From Bacteroidales bacterium (GTDB taxonomy: Bacteria; Bacteroidota; Bacteroidia; Bacteroidales; UBA932): a stretch of DNA of 50,545 nt. The notes under the pieces are model-generated. The model was not told the origin of the DNA. It saw only the letters and a program-made list of their open reading frames with translations, and did no database searches. Location of the stretch: the NCBI GenBank assembly GCA_017549505.1, contig JAFYUS010000063.1:1-50545 (forward strand), read 5' to 3'. Positions 25,928-33,560 of the stretch are shown here, piece by piece (position 1 is the first letter of the stretch; every line of letters begins with the position of its first letter). Position numbers and translations under genes: made by a program.

Positions 25928-28075
25928 ATGAAACTTAAATTTATAATTGCTGTAGCAGTTGGCTCTCTTTTGTGGATTGGAGGCAGCATTGTAGCAAAGG
26001 CGGATGAGGGTATGTGGATGATCAATGCCATCGATGCTGCGCTGGAGAAGAAGATGGTCGAGAGAGGACTTGAGCTGTCTGCCGGAGAGATATACAATGC
26101 GGATGCGCCGGGTTCCTCGGTGGCGGATGCAGTCGTTTCGATGGCATTCGGCTGTACAGGAAGCATGATCTCGGACCAAGGCCTTCTGATAACCAACCAC
26201 CATTGCGCATACAGCGATGTCCACGGACTCAGCACTCCTGAGCACAACTATCTGGAAGAAGGATTCTGGGCCATGAGGTCTGACGAGGAGGTCAATATAA
26301 AAGACAAGCAGGTATATTTTCTCAAGATAGTGCTGGATGTGACAGATGAAGTAAAGAAACTTCAAGCTGATCTCGAGGCGGAAGGCAAGCCTGCCGGAAG
26401 CCGCAGGCTGAGCCATCTGATGGAACAGAAATACAGCAAGCAGACAGGACTCGATGCATGGCTCTCATCGATGTGGAGAGGCTCGAAGTATTATCTTGCT
26501 CTATATGAGGTATATAGCGATGTGCGTCTCGTTGCTGCACCTCCGGTTTCATCTGCAGCTTTCGGAGGAGACATCGACAACTGGGAGTGGCCTCAGCACA
26601 AGTGCGACTTTGCGCTTTACCGTGTGTATACGGCACCGGATGGTTCACCGGCCGGATATTCGAAGGACAATGTCCCTATGAAACCGACCCGAAAACTTTC
26701 GATTTCCCTCGACGGCTACAAGGCGGGAGACTACACCATGATCATCGGATATCCGGGAAGCACTAACCGTTACTGCAGCTCTTTCGAGACTGATTTCAAG
26801 GAAACATTGAGACATCCTGTGAACAACGCGATCCGCGGCGACCAGATGGCCATCATCAAAGGCTGGATGGACAAGGATCCTGACATCCGTCTGAAATACT
26901 CCGATTATTTCTTCAGTCTGAGCAACATGCAGGAATGCTTCAGCGGAGAGCAGGAATGCTTTGAGCGTTTTGATGTAGTCGAGCAGAAGGAAGAACTGGA
27001 GAAGGAACTCATGGCCTGGATCGAGGCTTCGCCTGAACGTCTTGAGAAGTGGGGCGGTCTGCTTGACGCCCTGAAGTCGGGATACAACGCCATCCGCGAT
27101 GTCGAAAGACATCAGAGCTACTACCGCGAAACCATGATACGAGGATCTCAGCTGGCACTTATAATGCGCAGGGCACATAACCCTCGCAACACTGCAGGAA
27201 CCGGAGAAAAGATGCTGGAGAAGTATGCCTCTCTTGATCTTCGTGTGGAGAGAGACCTGCTGGAATATGCAGTAGATGTATTTGTAAAGAACCTTGACCC
27301 TTCTTACATGACTGATTGGCACAAGGAACTCATCGATTCATTCAGCAAGGACGGAGTCTGCGACACCAAAGCGCTTTCTGATGCTCTCTGGACTAGCAGT
27401 ATATTTACTTCCGAGGAAGGAATAGCACGTCTTGGACGTAGGGAAGTTCCTTCGGAGGAGATCGTTTCCGACTCTCTCTGCAGATTTGTCATGGACATCA
27501 AGTCTACAGACTTTACAGAAGCAAAGGAAGCGGCAGAGGGCACCCCTAACCTGCTGTCTCTCAACAGAGAGTACACTCATGCTCTTTATCAGATGAGACT
27601 TGAAAAGGGTATCGTGCAGTATCCTGATGCAAACTCTACAATGAGAATGACATACGGAACAGTCGGAGGCTTCGAGCCTCGCGACGGTGTCGTATGCGAC
27701 TGGAAGACCACTCCTTCCGGTATCCTGGAAAAGTATAAGCCGGGAGATTTCGACTTTACTCTGAACGACCGTCAGTATCTGCTTTACAGGGCAGAAGACT
27801 GGGGCAGATGGGGTTTCGGACCCGACGGAAAGACAATGTATGTGAACTTCCTTACAGACAACGACATCACCGGCGGAAACTCAGGCAGCCCTGTCCTCAA
27901 CTCTAAGGGCGAACTGATCGGACTAGCTTTTGACGGTAACAAGGAGTCCCTCGCCAGCGATGCATGGTGGACAGAAGGATACAACAAATGCGTATGCGTA
28001 GACATACGCTTCATCCTCTGGACCCTCGACCGCTACGCCGGCATGACCCGCATCATCGACGAACTTGGATTGTAA
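25928..28075 (+). CDS. dpp7: S46 dipeptidyl peptidase, DPP7-type
   Basis: A 715-residue periplasmic exopeptidase with a signal peptide ending near AKA-DEG (residue 26). Catalytic His92 lies in TNHHC, Asp227 in HKCDFALYR and Ser652 in GGNSGSPV. The residue that decides specificity in this family falls in FDGN (Gly670), as in DPP7 (hydrophobic P1), whereas DPP11 has Arg there (acidic P1). NWEWPQH and the HEGMWM-like start are also S46 features. It releases dipeptides from peptide N termini for peptide-based growth. Upstream stands the 109-bp element; downstream is the convergent repeat-rich region before clpB. Confidence 0.92.
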   Translation: MKLKFIIAVAVGSLLWIGGSIVAKADEGMWMINAIDAALEKKMVERGLELSAGEIYNADAPGSSVADAVVSMAFGCTGSMISDQGLLITNHHCAYSDVHGLSTPEHNYLEEGFWAMRSDEEVNIKDKQVYFLKIVLDVTDEVKKLQADLEAEGKPAGSRRLSHLMEQKYSKQTGLDAWLSSMWRGSKYYLALYEVYSDVRLVAAPPVSSAAFGGDIDNWEWPQHKCDFALYRVYTAPDGSPAGYSKDNVPMKPTRKLSISLDGYKAGDYTMIIGYPGSTNRYCSSFETDFKETLRHPVNNAIRGDQMAIIKGWMDKDPDIRLKYSDYFFSLSNMQECFSGEQECFERFDVVEQKEELEKELMAWIEASPERLEKWGGLLDALKSGYNAIRDVERHQSYYRETMIRGSQLALIMRRAHNPRNTAGTGEKMLEKYASLDLRVERDLLEYAVDVFVKNLDPSYMTDWHKELIDSFSKDGVCDTKALSDALWTSSIFTSEEGIARLGRREVPSEEIVSDSLCRFVMDIKSTDFTEAKEAAEGTPNLLSLNREYTHALYQMRLEKGIVQYPDANSTMRMTYGTVGGFEPRDGVVCDWKTTPSGILEKYKPGDFDFTLNDRQYLLYRAEDWGRWGFGPDGKTMYVNFLTDNDITGGNSGSPVLNSKGELIGLAFDGNKESLASDAWWTEGYNKCVCVDIRFILWTLDRYAGMTRIIDELGL

Positions 28076-28145
28076 ACCTTGCTTGTTGTCCATAAAACCA
28101 GAGGCCGCCGAATTGCTGTTCACGCAAACATCTCGGCGTCTAAAT

Positions 28146-28199
28146 AATTATTATACAATAAGTTACCACATTTAAGGTCGGCGTTTTTACCGACCTTAA
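28146..28199 (-). repeat. REP-like hairpin element, copy A
   Basis: Stem 28172-28181 / 28190-28199 (10 bp perfect) around an 8-nt loop. Read on the minus strand it has GGTCGG, TAAAAACG, CCGACC and then a tail with AACTTATTG (28164-28156). The same order of hairpin, loop and tail occurs at 40925-40975 and 42077-42120, on either side of the RAYT gene. Confidence 0.75.
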
Positions 28200-28320
28200 T
28201 TTCATTAAACACTTATAAGTCAACATATTAAATAACTCCTTAAAAAGTATCCATTCTTGGTTCGGCAGATTAGTGCAGCGCAACACATAATCAGTTACCA
28301 ATCAGCATCTTGCTAAAACC

Positions 28321-28344
28321 GCGTGCTCCCTTTTGGCGGCACGC
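28321..28344. repeat. Hairpin with conserved loop, copy 1
   Basis: GCGTGC (28321-28326) pairs with GCACGC (28339-28344). The 12-nt loop TCCCTTTTGGCG matches the loop of the floA terminator hairpin (TCCCCATTGGCG on the minus strand, 45836-45847) at 10 of 12 positions. A short T-rich stretch follows, so it may terminate transcription, but the loop conservation suggests a repeated element. Confidence 0.6.
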
Positions 28345-28385
28345 ATTTTACGTAACTTCCTAACCTTCATTATTTTACAAAATAC

Positions 28386-28459
28386 ACCAAACCCCGAAGG
28401 TGCGCGAGCGGAGCATATTCCTATGCTCCTGCGGAGCGAGTGCACCTTCGGGGTTTGGT
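28386..28459. repeat. Long GC-rich inverted repeat (18-bp arms)
   Basis: Arms 28386-28403 and 28442-28459 are perfect complements. The 38-bp centre has a nested hairpin (GGAGCAT/ATGCTCC, 28410-28429). It lies in the 428-bp gap between the convergent S46 and clpB genes and may act as a bidirectional terminator or a REP-like element. The rest of the gap holds REP copy A and the conserved-loop hairpin; no gene is seen. Confidence 0.7.
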
Positions 28460-28503
28460 ATGTATCAGGGATGCCTGATCGGGTCGGGCATGACGTAGAC
28501 GGG

Positions 28504-30687
28504 TTATTTGTCACTGACGGTGATCTGGCCGTCACGGACGTCGACGAGGATTACCGAGTCGCGACGGACGTGACCGTCCAGGATGGACTTGGCGAGGAGG
28601 TTTATGAGTTCCTTCTGCATGAGGCGCTTGATAGGGCGGGCTCCGTATTGAGGCTCATAACCCTTAGTGCTCATGTAATCCTCAAAGTCTTCAGTAAACT
28701 CGACAGAGACTCCGTTTTCAGCAAGTTTATCCTGAAGGTCACGGATCTGCATCTTCAGGATCTCGCGGATATCTGTCTGCGACAGAGGTTCGAACATTAT
28801 GACCTCATCGATACGGTTCAGGAACTCCGGACGTACAGTCCTCTTCAGCACCTCCAGCACTTCTTCACGGCACTCCGCCAGCACCCTTTCTCTTGGAGAG
28901 ATTGCCACGTCAGACTCCGTCCTATTCGCAATGACGTCACTCGATTCGAGAGGAAGATGTTCCATGTACCTCTGGATGATGTCGGCACCGACATTGGAGG
29001 TCATGATGAGGATGGTATTCTTGAAATCGACTGTGCGGCCCTTGTTGTCGGTCAGACGTCCGTCATCAAGCACCTGAAGAAGGGTGTTGAAGACATCATG
29101 ATGAGCCTTTTCAATCTCATCAAGAAGGATGACCGAATATGGTTTGCGACGCACAGCCTCAGTAAGCTGACCGCCTTCATCATAACCGACATAACCCGGA
29201 GGCGCACCTACCAGACGACTGACAGAATGACGCTCCTGGTACTCGCTCATGTCGATACGTGTCATCATGTTCTCGTCGTTGAAAAGGAACTCGGCCAAAG
29301 CTTTGGCCAGTTCCGTCTTGCCGACGCCGGTCGTTCCCATGAAAAGGAACGAGCCTATCGGCCTCTTTTCATTCTGAAGACCGGCTCGTGAACGACGCAC
29401 CGCGTCAGAGACGGCCTCGATGGCCTGGTTCTGTCCAACCACCCTCTTATGAAGCTCCGCTTCCATACGGAGAAGCTTCTCCCTCTCGCTTTCCAGCATC
29501 CTATGTACCGGTATACCTGTCCATTTGGCCACAACTTCCGCAATATCCTCCGGGGTGACGGCTTCAGTAATGATCGGATTCTTTATTGAAGCCTGACGGG
29601 CGGTCAGTTCATCAATACGGGCCTGAGCCTGGGTCATGCGTCCATAGCGGATTTCCGCAACCTTTCCATAGTCTCCGGCTCTTTCGGCATTATGGGCCTC
29701 TATCTTATAATCCTCCATCTTCTGCCTCTGCTCCTGAAGCTCTGACAGGATGGCCTTTTCCTCTTCCCAACGCTTGTAAAGCACTTCCCTTTCCTGGGAA
29801 AGGACCTTCAGTTCTTCCTTTATCTTATCCATCTTGAGAGAGACACCTTCACGACGTATAGCCTCTCGTTCTATCTCCAGCTGACGGATGCGGCTGTCAA
29901 GCTCCGCAATAGGTTCCGGTACTGAATTCATCTCCAGGCGAAGCTTCGAGGCCGCTTCATCGACAAGGTCTATCGCCTTGTCCGGAAGGAAGCGGTTGGT
30001 GATGTATCGGTGCGAAAGTTCGACGGCAGCTATGAGGGCGTCGTCCTCTATGCGTACCTTGTGGTGGTTCTCGTAACGTTCCTTAAGACCTCTCATGATG
30101 GAAATTGAAGCCGCTGGGGACGGTTCATCCACAATCACCATCTGGAATCTTCTCTCCAGCGCCTTGTCGGTCTCGAAATATTTCTGATATTCATCAAGGG
30201 TCGTCGATCCTATGGTACGAAGCTCTCCACGGGCAAGGGCAGGCTTAAGGATATTGGAGGCATCCATTGCTCCCGAAGTACGTCCGGCACCGACCAGCGT
30301 ATGGATTTCGTCTATAAAGAGGATTACTTCTCCGTCACTGTCAACAACCTCCTTTACAACACCCTTCAGGCGCTCCTCAAACTCTCCCTGATACTTTGCT
30401 CCTGCTATGAGCGCACCAAGATCAAGAGAATAAATCTTCCTGCTCTTGAGGTTTTCCGGCACATCGCCATCAACTATCTTCTGCGCGATACCCTCTGAAA
30501 TCGCAGTCTTGCCTACTCCCGGCTCACCGACCAGAATAGGATTATTCTTTGTTCTTCTGCTGAGTATCTGCAGAACTCTTCTTATCTCTTCATCTCTTCC
30601 TATAACAGGATCGAGCTTTCCTTGCGCTGCCCTTTCGTTTAGATTGACAGCGAACCTGCTTAGATTTTCAAACTTGTTTTCTGCCAT
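28504..30687 (-). CDS. clpB: ClpB disaggregase lacking the N-terminal domain
   Basis: A 727-residue AAA+ chaperone when started at the ATG at 30687; an ATG at 30714 would add nine residues but lies inside a hairpin. The protein starts directly at the linker before NBD1 (ENLSRFAVNLNERAAQGKLDPVIGRD), so the usual N-terminal domain of about 140 residues is absent. Walker A1 is GEPGVGKT (54-61) and Walker B1 FIDEIHT. The coiled-coil M-domain spans about 262-370. Walker A2 is GTTGVGKT (451-458) and the pore loop GYVGYDEGG (498-506). It rescues aggregated proteins with DnaK. The last gene before the repeat-rich convergent region. Confidence 0.93.
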   Translation of the reverse strand: MAENKFENLSRFAVNLNERAAQGKLDPVIGRDEEIRRVLQILSRRTKNNPILVGEPGVGKTAISEGIAQKIVDGDVPENLKSRKIYSLDLGALIAGAKYQGEFEERLKGVVKEVVDSDGEVILFIDEIHTLVGAGRTSGAMDASNILKPALARGELRTIGSTTLDEYQKYFETDKALERRFQMVIVDEPSPAASISIMRGLKERYENHHKVRIEDDALIAAVELSHRYITNRFLPDKAIDLVDEAASKLRLEMNSVPEPIAELDSRIRQLEIEREAIRREGVSLKMDKIKEELKVLSQEREVLYKRWEEEKAILSELQEQRQKMEDYKIEAHNAERAGDYGKVAEIRYGRMTQAQARIDELTARQASIKNPIITEAVTPEDIAEVVAKWTGIPVHRMLESEREKLLRMEAELHKRVVGQNQAIEAVSDAVRRSRAGLQNEKRPIGSFLFMGTTGVGKTELAKALAEFLFNDENMMTRIDMSEYQERHSVSRLVGAPPGYVGYDEGGQLTEAVRRKPYSVILLDEIEKAHHDVFNTLLQVLDDGRLTDNKGRTVDFKNTILIMTSNVGADIIQRYMEHLPLESSDVIANRTESDVAISPRERVLAECREEVLEVLKRTVRPEFLNRIDEVIMFEPLSQTDIREILKMQIRDLQDKLAENGVSVEFTEDFEDYMSTKGYEPQYGARPIKRLMQKELINLLAKSILDGHVRRDSVILVDVRDGQITVSDK

Positions 30688-30713
30688 GGTTTTGTCTTTT
30701 ACACAATGCAACA

Positions 30714-30745
30714 TTAGCCGTCTGTTCTGGCGAACAAACGGCTAA
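30714..30745. promoter_or_regulatory. TTAGC...GCTAA palindrome upstream of clpB
   Basis: TTAGCCGT and ACGGCTAA arms (30714-30721, 30738-30745) enclose an inner GTTC-TGGC-GAAC hairpin. The outer bases resemble the heat-shock CIRCE element (TTAGCACTC-N9-GAGTGCTAA), but the arms and spacing differ. It could regulate clpB or simply fold in the leader. Confidence 0.45.
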
Positions 30746-30765
30746 AAGTCAAATTATATTCCAAA

Positions 30766-30794
30766 CCCGATTTTCTGACAAAATGTCAGACGGG
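30766..30794 (-). terminator. Possible secG terminator hairpin
   Basis: CCCG/CGGG outer pairs (30766-30769, 30791-30794) and TCTGACA/TGTCAGA inner stem (30774-30780, 30784-30790) with a 4-nt bulge. Only a short T-run follows on the minus strand, so termination may be weak. Confidence 0.45.
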
Positions 30795-30805
30795 AGAAAA
30801 CTCAA

Positions 30806-31135
30806 TTAGTTTGCAGGAACCTCTGCAGTAGGGATTTCAGCTGGGAACTCAGGAGCGGCCTCTGTCATCTCGATCTTCTCAGTATAGTCAACAGCCTTTC
30901 CGCCATTGTTGAGAGTGAAAGTAGAAACGATAGAAACGACGAAGATGAAAGCTACGAGACCCCAAGTGATCTTTTCGAGGATATCAGTAGTCTGACGTAC
31001 GCCGAAAGTCTGGTTACCTGCTACGAAGTTGCTGGCAAGTCCGCCACCCTTTCCGTTCTGAAGCAAAACGATGAGAGTGATGAGTACGCTTGCGATAAGT
31101 ACAAGCACTGTCAATACAGTAAAAAGTGCGTTCAT
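30806..31135 (-). CDS. secG: Preprotein translocase subunit SecG
   Basis: A 109-residue inner-membrane protein with two membrane segments (about 5-25 and 55-75). Between them is the SecG signature LLQNGKGGGLAS and RQTTDILEKITW. An acidic, proline-rich C-terminal tail follows. SecG assists SecYE/SecA protein export. It ends the series activator, LptE, TPR protein, SecG; it begins 12 bp after the TPR stop. Confidence 0.93.
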   Translation of the reverse strand: MNALFTVLTVLVLIASVLITLIVLLQNGKGGGLASNFVAGNQTFGVRQTTDILEKITWGLVAFIFVVSIVSTFTLNNGGKAVDYTEKIEMTEAAPEFPAEIPTAEVPAN

Positions 31136-31147
31136 ATTGTATTACAA

Positions 31148-31738
31148 CTAATTTAATTCGTCAATTTTTTGAATAAGGGCTGCAAAGTAAGCATTTTTTT
31201 CTGGATTAGCCAAAATAAGTTTTGAATAAATGTGCTTTGCCTGCTCCGGATAGCCCTGCTCCAGATATATCTGTGCCAAAGTTTCTGTATAAAGGTCGAA
31301 ATCAGTCTCACGAGGCTCCACATACGATCTGTCCTGCTTCGCCTTTGCCGCGTATCTTGAAAAGACTCCGTCATCCGACCTGCGGACCCTGTCATAATCA
31401 TCCTGAGAGAAATAGTCTCCGCCGACCACATGAACCCTTCTCTGTTGAGGCTCCGCCTCTTCAACAGTTTCATTTTCCGACAGGAACGACTTCAGCAGCT
31501 TCTCCACATCAGCATCCGTCCAGTCCTGACTGGCGGATGATCTGACCATCTCGGCCATCCTGCCACGGGATGCCACATACATGGCCGCATCTGCATACTG
31601 GGATTCGCTGAGACCGTCTCCACCGATCTTGCGCATGCGCTGACAAAGCTCCATCCTGGCTCCTCCGAACCAAGGATAGACATTGACGACACCGACAAGC
31701 TCGTCAAGAGTGAGTTTCCTTATATCTATATATCCCAT
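31148..31738 (-). CDS. TPR-containing protein of the lptE-secG cluster, function unknown
   Basis: A 196-residue soluble protein, starting at ATG 31738, which lies 4 bp after the lptE stop; a longer frame to 31765 would overlap lptE. The N terminus begins MGYIDIRKLT. A C-terminal TPR-like segment is clear (LYTETLAQIYLEQGYPEQAKHIYSKLILANPEKNAYFAALI). No enzyme motif. Its coupling to lptE suggests a role in envelope assembly, which is inference. Confidence 0.8.
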   Translation of the reverse strand: MGYIDIRKLTLDELVGVVNVYPWFGGARMELCQRMRKIGGDGLSESQYADAAMYVASRGRMAEMVRSSASQDWTDADVEKLLKSFLSENETVEEAEPQQRRVHVVGGDYFSQDDYDRVRRSDDGVFSRYAAKAKQDRSYVEPRETDFDLYTETLAQIYLEQGYPEQAKHIYSKLILANPEKNAYFAALIQKIDELN

Positions 31739-31742
31739 ATGA

Positions 31743-32276
31743 TTACCAGTTAGCGACTGTCGCATTGAACATATCGTCGCAAAGCTGTTCGATTATCTCC
31801 TCGCAAAGCGACGACTCGACTGCATCCAGAGACTGCATCGCATCAAAATCAGCATATGCAGAGAAGGATTTGCTGTCAAAATCATCCTCAGGATATTTCC
31901 TGTTGACGAAGCTTATCTTCACAGTAACGGTAAGCCTGTTCTGAGCAGCCTGCTCGTTGGCAGTGATCGACGTCGCCTTGACATCGTAGCCGGTAACGGC
32001 TCCCGTAATCTCCAGATCTCCGTCCATATCCACCTGCTCGAGCTTCGTCAGCTTGAGAAACTTGTCCTGGAGAGCAGTCGTCAGGTCATTGCTCAAAGAG
32101 GGGTTAACCTTCAGTGCCTGATATTCGAAGTAATTGATTGTGACCGTCTTGACATCCGGCTGGATGGATGTACCCGTAAACGAGTAGATGCCGCACGAAT
32201 GCACGATGAACATCGTGGCGACAAGCGCCACGACAACACCGAGAGTCGAAAATAATGTTCTTGTCTTCTTCATCAT
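31743..32276 (-). CDS. lptE: LPS-assembly lipoprotein LptE
   Basis: A 177-residue lipoprotein (Cys at 28 in IVHSC) with the common Bacteroidota LptE opening GIYSFTGTSIQPDVKTVTI and a mixed alpha-beta body. LptE plugs LptD in the outer membrane and helps insert LPS. Its ATG overlaps the stop of the sigma-54-type activator gene (ATGA arrangement at 32273-32276), which indicates translational coupling. A second ATG at 32273 is an alternative start. Confidence 0.9.
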   Translation of the reverse strand: MMKKTRTLFSTLGVVVALVATMFIVHSCGIYSFTGTSIQPDVKTVTINYFEYQALKVNPSLSNDLTTALQDKFLKLTKLEQVDMDGDLEITGAVTGYDVKATSITANEQAAQNRLTVTVKISFVNRKYPEDDFDSKSFSAYADFDAMQSLDAVESSLCEEIIEQLCDDMFNATVANW

Positions 32277-33493
32277 TTATCTGTCATCTGCTTTATCTTG
32301 CGGTAAAGCGTCCTTTCCGAAATGCCAAGTTCGGCAGCTGCCGCCTTCCTGTTTCCACCATGTTTACGAAGAACCTTCTCTATGAGTTCCAGACTTGCCG
32401 TCCTGATGGACATGTCCTCCGGTTCGCTTTCCTGAAAATCCTGTTCTTCGGGATCATCCTCAACATCAGTCATATCGTGTACAGGAGGCATCTGCATATC
32501 TTCCGGAGCCGATATGGCGGGTACGGAAGCTCTTCCCAACCCGGCTTTTGCAACTACATCCTTCAGATAGTCCACATCCTGCTTGAGCTGGAGAAGCATC
32601 CTGATTATCGCCTCTCTTTCTCCAGCACTCTCCTGAGAATCCTGATATGAAGAGGATTTTGCCGGCAGAAGGTTAGGCTCCTCCTTAGGAATGTACCGGG
32701 ACAGCACGTCCATATCGATGACACATTTGTCAGATCCCGGACTGATCTTTCCGGATTCGAGGGCAGATACCGCTTCGGCCACATTCTTCAGTTGTCGTAT
32801 GTTACCAGGCCATCTGTATCTTCGCAGCATGATCGAGGCGTCCTCAGTCAGAGAAACCTTGCTCATGCCATACTTGGCCGAAAAATCCGACGCAAACTTA
32901 CGGAAAAGCAGGTTTATATCATCTTTTCTGTCGCGAAGGGCAGGCATCGTAACGGATACCGCACTCAATCTGTAATACAGGTCCTCGCGGAACTTACCCT
33001 TGGATACGGCATGCATGAGGTCCACATTTGTAGCGGCTATCACTCTGACATCAGTCTTGAGAACCTTGGAAGATCCCACTCTGATGAACTCACCGGACTG
33101 GAGCACCCTGAGGAGTTTCGCCTGGGATGAAAGTGGAAGTTCGCCTATTTCATCGAGGAAAAGAGTTCCGCCGTCAGCTTCCTCGAAGTATCCGCGCCTC
33201 ATTTCATTGGCGCCTGTAAACGATCCCTTCTCGTGTCCGAAAAGTTCCGAATCAATCGTTCCTTCAGGAATCGCACCGCAGTTTATCGCAAAGTACTTGC
33301 CGTTCTTGCGACGGCTGTTCTGGTGGATTATGCGGGGAATGTTCTCCTTGCCGACACCGCTCTCTCCCATGACAAGGACGGTAATGTCGGTCGGCGCGAC
33401 AGCAACGGCAATCTCCAGCGCCCTGTTAAGCGCCGGATCGTTTCCGATGATGTCGAACTTATTCTTTAAGGTCTGTAATTCCTGATTTGTCAT
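32273..33493 (-). CDS. Sigma-54-type AAA+ transcriptional activator without receiver domain
   Basis: A 406-residue regulator that starts directly with the AAA+ domain. It has Walker A GESGVGKE (43-50), the sigma-54 contact loop as GSFTGA (90-95, usually GAFTGA), Walker B TLFLDE (110-115) and WPGNIRQLKN. After a variable linker the C terminus carries a FIS-type HTH (GGNRKAAAAELGISERTLYRKI). No phosphorylation domain is present, so input may come from a partner protein. It is first in the lptE-secG transcript. Confidence 0.9.
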   Translation of the reverse strand: MTNQELQTLKNKFDIIGNDPALNRALEIAVAVAPTDITVLVMGESGVGKENIPRIIHQNSRRKNGKYFAINCGAIPEGTIDSELFGHEKGSFTGANEMRRGYFEEADGGTLFLDEIGELPLSSQAKLLRVLQSGEFIRVGSSKVLKTDVRVIAATNVDLMHAVSKGKFREDLYYRLSAVSVTMPALRDRKDDINLLFRKFASDFSAKYGMSKVSLTEDASIMLRRYRWPGNIRQLKNVAEAVSALESGKISPGSDKCVIDMDVLSRYIPKEEPNLLPAKSSSYQDSQESAGEREAIIRMLLQLKQDVDYLKDVVAKAGLGRASVPAISAPEDMQMPPVHDMTDVEDDPEEQDFQESEPEDMSIRTASLELIEKVLRKHGGNRKAAAAELGISERTLYRKIKQMTDK

Positions 33494-33500
33494 AATCCTG

Positions 33501-33528
33501 CAAAGTTAAGAAAATATGATTATATTTG
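33501..33528. promoter_or_regulatory. Divergent -7 boxes for activator (minus) and TPR lipoprotein (plus)
   Basis: Minus strand: TAACTTTG at 33508-33501, only 7 bp before the activator ATG, so the mRNA may be nearly leaderless. Plus strand: TATATTTG at 33521-33528, 32 bp before the ATG at 33561. The boxes are 12 bp apart. No -33 TTG fits either. Confidence 0.5.
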
Positions 33529-33560
33529 CCGGATATTACAATAAAAACAAAACCATTGCT

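Noticed and set aside
25703-26416. 237-codon minus-strand frame
   Set aside because: Runs through the 109-bp inverted repeat and antisense over the S46 gene start.
26645-27322. 225-codon minus-strand frame
   Set aside because: Antisense to S46 peptidase; no recognizable motif.
28386-28459. CRISPR-like repeat
   Set aside because: Only one inverted pair, with no regular spacers.
28333-29391. 352-codon plus-strand frame
   Set aside because: Lies antisense over clpB; its open state follows from the codon use of the real gene, and it has no family features.
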